DNA of 8,598 nucleotides from CAZDYP01 sp964509505 (GTDB lineage: Bacteria; Chloroflexota; Anaerolineae; JACRMK01), in contig CAZDYP010000196.1 of NCBI GenBank assembly GCA_964509505.1, positions 1 through 8,598 on the forward strand, in the 5' to 3' direction. Position numbers and translations under genes: made by a program. Below, piece by piece: positions 5,413 through 8,598 of this stretch. The notes under the pieces were generated by a model that saw only the letters and a program-made list of their open reading frames with translations, did no database searches and was not told where the DNA came from. Numbering within the stretch: the stretch's first letter is position 1; every line of letters starts with the position of its first letter.

Positions 5413-5492
5413 ATTAGGGGAAATAAGAGGAAGGTGCGCCCCTTATCTTCCCTAATTTCCCTTTATCTCCCCTCATCTACACGAATTTCCCT
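5413..5492. repeat. inverted array of 10-bp units, pivot GTGCGCC
   Basis: Downstream units run with period 10: TTATCTTCCC (5443), TAATTTCCCT (5453), TTATCTCCCC (5463), TCATCTACAC (5473), GAATTTCCCT (5483). The upstream side carries similar words on the opposite strand. ATTAGGGGAAATAAG (5413-5427) pairs with CTTATCTTCCCTAAT (5442-5456) with 13 Watson-Crick pairs, one G-T and one mismatch. The turn contains GTGCGCC (5434-5440). It could fold as a transcript hairpin after the DUF4097 gene, but no T tract follows. Confidence 0.55.
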
Positions 5493-5515
5493 TTTGATGC
5501 GAGGATACCTTTAAC

Positions 5516-6772
5516 ATGTTTGCTCCATTGAAACAACGGAACTTTGCTTTGCTCTGGTTCGGTCAACTCATCTCCATGATCGGCGATTGGGTTTTGCTGA
5601 TTGCCTTGCCGTTTCATATCTACAATCTCACTGGCTCGGCGTTGGCGACGGGCGCGATGTTCATGGCGTCGGCGTTGCCGCGCTTGTTGCTCGGCTCAGT
5701 TGCGGGCGTGTTCGCCGATCGTTGGGATCGCAAGCGCATGATGATCGTCGCCGATGCGTTGCGCGCACTCGTGTTGTTGCCCTTGTTGTTCGTGCAATCG
5801 GCGGACTTGATTTGGGTAGTGTACGTCGTCGCCTTCGTGATGACGGTCATCTCGCAATTCTTCTTCCCCGCCAAAAATGCCATCATCCCGCAACTCGTCG
5901 GCGAGCGTGATTTGCTCGCGGCGAATTCGTTGACTGCTGTGAGCGATTCGGTGACACGGCTCATTGGTCCCTCGTTGGGTGGCGCGTTGCTCGCATGGTC
6001 GGGCTTGACGAGCGTGGTGATTGTGGATGCGGCTTCGTTCATCGTGTCGGGTATCATGATTGCGCTCATCGCCATGCCGCCGCGCGCAAGGACTATGACC
6101 GTTCCAGAGAGCATGACGTCCACCACCCCATTCGCCAAATGGATGACGTTCTGGCGCGAGTGGCTCGCAGGGGTGCGCTTCGTCAAGAGCGTGCCAATGC
6201 TCTCGGCGTTATTCGTCGTGACGGGCGTGATGACCTTTGCAGACAGCATCTTCACCGCGTTGATGGTGCCGTTCGCGCAAAACATCATGCATATCACGTC
6301 GTTGGAGTTGGGCTGGCTGATGACCGCGCAAGGTGTGGGTGGACTGCTTGGCGGTCTGCTGATGGGACGCATCACCAAACGCATTTCCCCACAACACATG
6401 ATCATCATAGGTAGTGTTGCGAGCGGCGTGATTATGTTGGGCATCATTAACTTCCCGTCGCTGTGGCTTGCGTTGCTGCTGATTGCGTGCGCGGGTTTGC
6501 CGATGGTTGGCATGATGGTTAGTATCAACACGCTCGCGCAATTGGGCGCCACCGACGAATTTCGCGGGCGTGTGATGGGCGCGTTTATGACGACGACTGC
6601 GCTGACGAACATCGTCGGCTTGGCGCTCGCGGGCGCGTTAGGCGACATCCTCAGCACGGCGCTAGTTCTCAATATCGCCGCCGTGTTGTGGATGGTGGTT
6701 GGTGTGACGGCGTGGCTGTTAATGACAGAACAAGCAGAACGCCCGACGATTACTGTGATTGAACCTACATAA
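5516..6772 (+). CDS. MFS exporter (MFS_3/EntS-like)
   Basis: A 418-residue inner-membrane protein of the major facilitator superfamily with about 12 hydrophobic segments and a central hydrophilic loop at roughly 190-215 (RARTMTVPESMTSTTPFAKW). The loop between segments 2 and 3 holds motif A, GVFADRWDRKRMM (64-76). Other family-like segments are FFFPAKNAIIPQLV (115-128), LAANSLTAVSDSVTRLIGPSLGGALL (134-159) and FRGRVMGAF (349-357). These resemble the exporter branch that includes enterobactin exporter EntS and macrolide-efflux-like proteins, driven by proton exchange. The substrate cannot be read from the sequence. The ATG at 5516 has GAGG (5501-5504) about 11 bases upstream, a longer gap than its neighbours use. 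The 108-base spacer before it holds a repeat array, so cotranscription with the DUF4097 operon is uncertain. An export role in envelope defence would fit the context. Confidence 0.88.
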   Translation: MFAPLKQRNFALLWFGQLISMIGDWVLLIALPFHIYNLTGSALATGAMFMASALPRLLLGSVAGVFADRWDRKRMMIVADALRALVLLPLLFVQSADLIWVVYVVAFVMTVISQFFFPAKNAIIPQLVGERDLLAANSLTAVSDSVTRLIGPSLGGALLAWSGLTSVVIVDAASFIVSGIMIALIAMPPRARTMTVPESMTSTTPFAKWMTFWREWLAGVRFVKSVPMLSALFVVTGVMTFADSIFTALMVPFAQNIMHITSLELGWLMTAQGVGGLLGGLLMGRITKRISPQHMIIIGSVASGVIMLGIINFPSLWLALLLIACAGLPMVGMMVSINTLAQLGATDEFRGRVMGAFMTTTALTNIVGLALAGALGDILSTALVLNIAAVLWMVVGVTAWLLMTEQAERPTITVIEPT

Positions 6773-6777
6773 AAGAG

Positions 6778-6871
6778 TGTCACGGGTCATCTGTCAAGTG
6801 TCAAGTATCATGTGTCAAGTGGCGCACATGACACATGACACATGACACATAATACTTTGACACTTTGAACA
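6778..6871. repeat. heptamer array that reverses strand at GGCGCAC
   Basis: In-register 7-bp units run from 6778: TGTCACG, GGTCATC, TGTCAAG, TGTCAAG, TATCATG, TGTCAAG, then the pivot TGGCGCA (6820-6826), then CATGACA three times (6827-6847), CATAATA, CTTTGACA and CTTTGAACA. CATGACA is the reverse complement of TGTCATG, so the two sides are inverted and can pair, for example 6799-6819 with 6827-6847 in 18 of 21 positions. The array ends a few bases before AAGGAG of the next gene. Confidence 0.75.
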
Positions 6872-6881
6872 AGGAGAGCCG

Positions 6882-7361
6882 ATGACCAATGAATTTTTGA
6901 AAGACGAAACTTACGAACAACGCCGAGAGCGCCTGCCCGTGCCATACAAAGAAAGCACCGTGCGCGCTGTCGAAATCGTGAACGATGCGCCGCCCACGCG
7001 CTCGCTCGCAGTGGTGCAGGAGCAGATCAAGCAAATCCAAGACGTGACGGCGACGCGCCCCACCTCGCTGTTGCGCCGTTTGGTGTTCGTGTGGCTGCGA
7101 ATTTACGTGGACGAGACGAAGCGCGGACAGACCACGAAGGTCAACCTCGCCATCCCGCTTCCCATTCCCCTCATCGGCGCGCTGCTCAAGCGACATCTGA
7201 CGTGGAACCAAGCCGCGCAAGTGGTTGACCTCGCGCAAGACGACGCCGCGAACTATCAAGCGATCGAGTCTTTGATTGAATCGTGTATGGGGCTAGAATT
7301 GATTCGCGTCGAGGAAGAAAAGACGCACAAGAAGACGACGGTGGTGATTGGGTTGGATTAG
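6882..7361 (+). CDS. 159-residue protein with a SHOCT-like-protein C-terminal domain
   Basis: The first 60 residues are charged and Pro/Arg-rich (YEQRRERLPVPYKE, NDAPPTRSLAVVQEQIKQIQ) and probably flexible or helical. Residues 71-159 resemble residues 50-125 of the small SHOCT-like protein at 3144-3521. Shared features are WLRIYVDETKRGQTTKVNLA against YLRVRVTDMRSGKTKVNVNL, a following proline/leucine segment, a helix (AIESLIESCMG against IMEAIRGGTQG), and a closing strand pair ending in VIGLD against VYID. The helical SHOCT-like motif is missing. No signal peptide is seen, and the short hydrophobic stretch at 92-102 (PLPIPLIGALL) looks like part of the domain, not a membrane span. AAGGAGAG (6871-6878) precedes the ATG by three bases. 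Function is unknown; a partner or regulator of the SHOCT-like system is inferred from the resemblance. Confidence 0.75.
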   Translation: MTNEFLKDETYEQRRERLPVPYKESTVRAVEIVNDAPPTRSLAVVQEQIKQIQDVTATRPTSLLRRLVFVWLRIYVDETKRGQTTKVNLAIPLPIPLIGALLKRHLTWNQAAQVVDLAQDDAANYQAIESLIESCMGLELIRVEEEKTHKKTTVVIGLD

Positions 7362-7370
7362 TTGGTGGGA

Positions 7371-7470
7371 AGTAAAAAGCAAGCAGTAAATAAGTAAGCA
7401 GTAATCCGTGTTCAGTGAACGGTACTCATGGCAGACTGACCACTGATCCCTGAATATCCGAACAGTGAGG
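7371..7470. repeat. degenerate heptamer array between 159-residue gene and GNAT gene
   Basis: About fourteen units of 7 bp (two of 8) run without gaps: AGTAAAA, AGCAAGC, AGTAAAT, AAGTAAGC, AGTAATC, CGTGTTC, AGTGAAC, GGTACTC, ATGGCAG, ACTGACC, ACTGATC, CCTGAAT, ATCCGAAC, AGTGAGG. The first half is AGTAA-like, the second is closer to AGTGATC/ACTGATC. GTTCAGTGAAC (7410-7420) is a perfect palindrome. The last unit supplies the GAGG used as ribosome binding site for the GNAT gene. Confidence 0.55.
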
Positions 7471-7480
7471 CATAACCATT

Positions 7481-8518
7481 ATGACCTTAGAGATTAGACC
7501 TTTCGATTTGCGTCACGCGAGCGAAGCAGAATACGCTGCGATGAACGTCTTTAACAATCAAATGCGTTTGGAACGCTTGCCCGATGACCCGCCGTTGTCG
7601 TTGCCACAAGACATTGCGATGGCGCAAAACATTCCTGCGTTTGTAGATGTGTTGGCTTGGGGTGTGAGCGATGGCAAGCGTCTTGTCGCCGAAGCCAATG
7701 TCGCGTTCTTGCGTATGGAGCAAAATCAACATCTCGCGCAATTTGAGATTTCCGTGTTGCCTGCCTATCGTCGTCAAGGTTGGGGCAAACGGTTGTTGTC
7801 GCTTATCTTGCCTGAAGTGCAGCGCGAGAACAAACGCTTGATGGTGACCAGCACGAGCAGCGCCATTCCCGCGGGTGAAGCATTCATGCGACGACTGGGC
7901 GCGGAGATGGGTTTGGCGATGCGCGTCAATCAACTGAAGCTGGCGGAGCTCAACCGCGCGCTCGTAAGTGAATGGCTGACGCGCGCGCCCGAACGCGCCG
8001 CAGGGTTCGAGCTGGGCTATTGGTTTGGACCGTATCCCGACGATGCGTTGCCCGTGATTGCCGAGTTGATGAACGTGATGAATGATCAGCCGCGCGACAA
8101 CATGGACATGGAAGATTTTCGTTTCACGCCCGAACAGATCAAAAGCATGGAAGAAAGCATGATGAAGCGCGGCGTCGAGCATTGGACGCTGTACGCGCGC
8201 GAGACGACAACAGGTGAGCTTGCAGGTTTCACCGACGTGATGTGGAATCCCGAAAAACCCGAGCTGGTCAATCAAGGCAACACGGGCGTGTGGCCCAAAT
8301 ATCGCAACAAAGGTTTGGGGCGTTGGTTGAAGGCGGCGATGCTCGAAAAAATTTTGCGCGACCGACCACAAGCGAAATACATTCGCACGAGCAATGCCTA
8401 CTCGAATGAGCCAATGTTGAAGATCAACGACGCATTGGGCTTCAAGGAATACATGGCGAGCTATACGTGGCAAGCGCTGACGGAGAAGGTGGAAGCCTAT
8501 TTGAAAAGTAAAGAGTAA
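7481..8518 (+). CDS. tandem-domain GNAT N-acetyltransferase
   Basis: A 345-residue cytoplasmic protein with two GNAT folds. The N-terminal domain has the acetyl-CoA-binding motif FEISVLPAYRRQGWGKRLL (88-106; R97-R98-Q99-G100-W101-G102-K103). The C-terminal domain has GNTGVWPKYRNKGLGRWLK (266-284; R275-N276-K277-G278-L279-G280-R281), followed by a typical closing segment with N305, N309, M312, N316 and LGF (319-321). Such double-GNAT proteins usually transfer an acetyl group from acetyl-CoA to an amine on a small molecule, antibiotic or protein. The substrate cannot be read here. Both domains keep their CoA loops, so neither is obviously dead. GAGG (7467-7470) lies ten bases before the ATG, inside the last unit of a repeat array. 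The stop codon sits inside another short AGTAA repeat, and a strong terminator follows about 40 bases later. Confidence 0.88.
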   Translation: MTLEIRPFDLRHASEAEYAAMNVFNNQMRLERLPDDPPLSLPQDIAMAQNIPAFVDVLAWGVSDGKRLVAEANVAFLRMEQNQHLAQFEISVLPAYRRQGWGKRLLSLILPEVQRENKRLMVTSTSSAIPAGEAFMRRLGAEMGLAMRVNQLKLAELNRALVSEWLTRAPERAAGFELGYWFGPYPDDALPVIAELMNVMNDQPRDNMDMEDFRFTPEQIKSMEESMMKRGVEHWTLYARETTTGELAGFTDVMWNPEKPELVNQGNTGVWPKYRNKGLGRWLKAAMLEKILRDRPQAKYIRTSNAYSNEPMLKINDALGFKEYMASYTWQALTEKVEAYLKSKE

Positions 8519-8527
8519 AAAGTAATT
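8507..8527. repeat. AGTAAAN heptamer triplet spanning a stop codon
   Basis: AGTAAAG (8507-8513), AGTAAAA (8514-8520) and AGTAATT (8521-8527) are three tandem heptamers. The TAA stop of the GNAT gene (8516-8518) lies in the second, and the final residues Ser-Lys-Glu are encoded by the first. The same AGTAAAA word opens the array at 7371. Confidence 0.55.
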
Positions 8528-8558
8528 TGAACCTTGTAACAGCCGCTAGGGGTATATC

Positions 8559-8598
8559 AGACGGAGGATATAGCAATTTGTCCTCCGTCTTTTGTTTT
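8559..8598 (+). terminator. strong rho-independent terminator after the GNAT gene
   Basis: AGACGGAGGA (8559-8568) and TCCTCCGTCT (8581-8590) are perfect ten-base inverted repeats around a 12-base loop, followed by TTTGTTTT to the window end. This is the clearest terminator in the window and closes the block of + strand genes. Confidence 0.92.

Noticed and set aside
5620..6783. 387-codon - strand frame opposite the MFS gene
   Set aside because: Composition is rich in Ser, Thr, Ala, Met, Asn as expected from the antisense of a membrane-protein gene; the + strand has motif A and an SD.
6778..7470. CRISPR array
   Set aside because: Units are 7 bp and contiguous with no spacers of 25-45 bp, and no cas gene is present.
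7487..8473. 328-codon - strand frame opposite the GNAT gene
   Set aside because: Antisense shadow; the + strand frame has two complete acetyl-CoA motifs.

Overview
The window is a stretch of a bacterial chromosome in which every supported gene lies on the + strand. GC-rich coding sequence alternates with short AT-rich or repetitive intergenic segments. Three things suggest a Chloroflexota (Anaerolineae-like) genome. The first partial protein ends in YLPLIVR, a tail common on secreted proteins of that phylum. There is an operon of DUF2089, SHOCT-like and DUF4097 proteins. Degenerate heptamer repeats sit between the genes. This placement is inference from style of content; no marker gene is present.

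Layout. Positions 1-260 hold the C-terminus of a secreted-type protein. Positions 377-2056 encode a full-length L-ribulokinase (AraB), preceded by a possible promoter and a hairpin. A 410-base gap (2057-2466) follows. It holds a 12-bp direct repeat, a probable terminator and a very AT-rich promoter with two identical AAAATATTTT palindromes exactly 30 bp apart. That promoter appears to drive a five-gene cluster (2467-5407): a zinc-ribbon/HTH DUF2089 protein, a three-helix His-rich mini membrane protein, a SHOCT-like/YvlB-type small protein, an unrecognised 71-residue protein, and a 495-residue DUF4097-like beta-solenoid with a coiled coil and a C-terminal SHOCT-like motif. Next come an MFS exporter (5516-6772), a 159-residue protein whose C-terminal half resembles the small SHOCT-like protein without its SHOCT-like helices (6882-7361), a double-domain GNAT acetyltransferase (7481-8518) and a strong terminator (8559-8598).

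How the genes may work together. DUF4097/SHOCT-like proteins of the YvlB/LiaX type and small membrane partners are linked to cell-envelope stress in Firmicutes. The cluster looks like an envelope-stress module with its own DNA-binding regulator. The same roughly 20-residue helical motif (EERxxILxxLxxGKITAEQA) occurs in the regulator, the small protein and the solenoid, at different ends, so the three may share a partner or bind each other. The MFS exporter and the 159-residue protein may be an extension of the module. AraB and the GNAT protein look like unrelated neighbours.

The most unusual feature is a set of different short-period repeat arrays (7-bp or 10-bp units) in four intergenic spacers and across one stop codon. 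Two of these arrays reverse orientation around the same GC-rich 7-mer (GTGCGCC/GGCGCAC) and could fold into long hairpins. Two other spacers inside the operon hold clear hairpins just upstream of ribosome binding sites.
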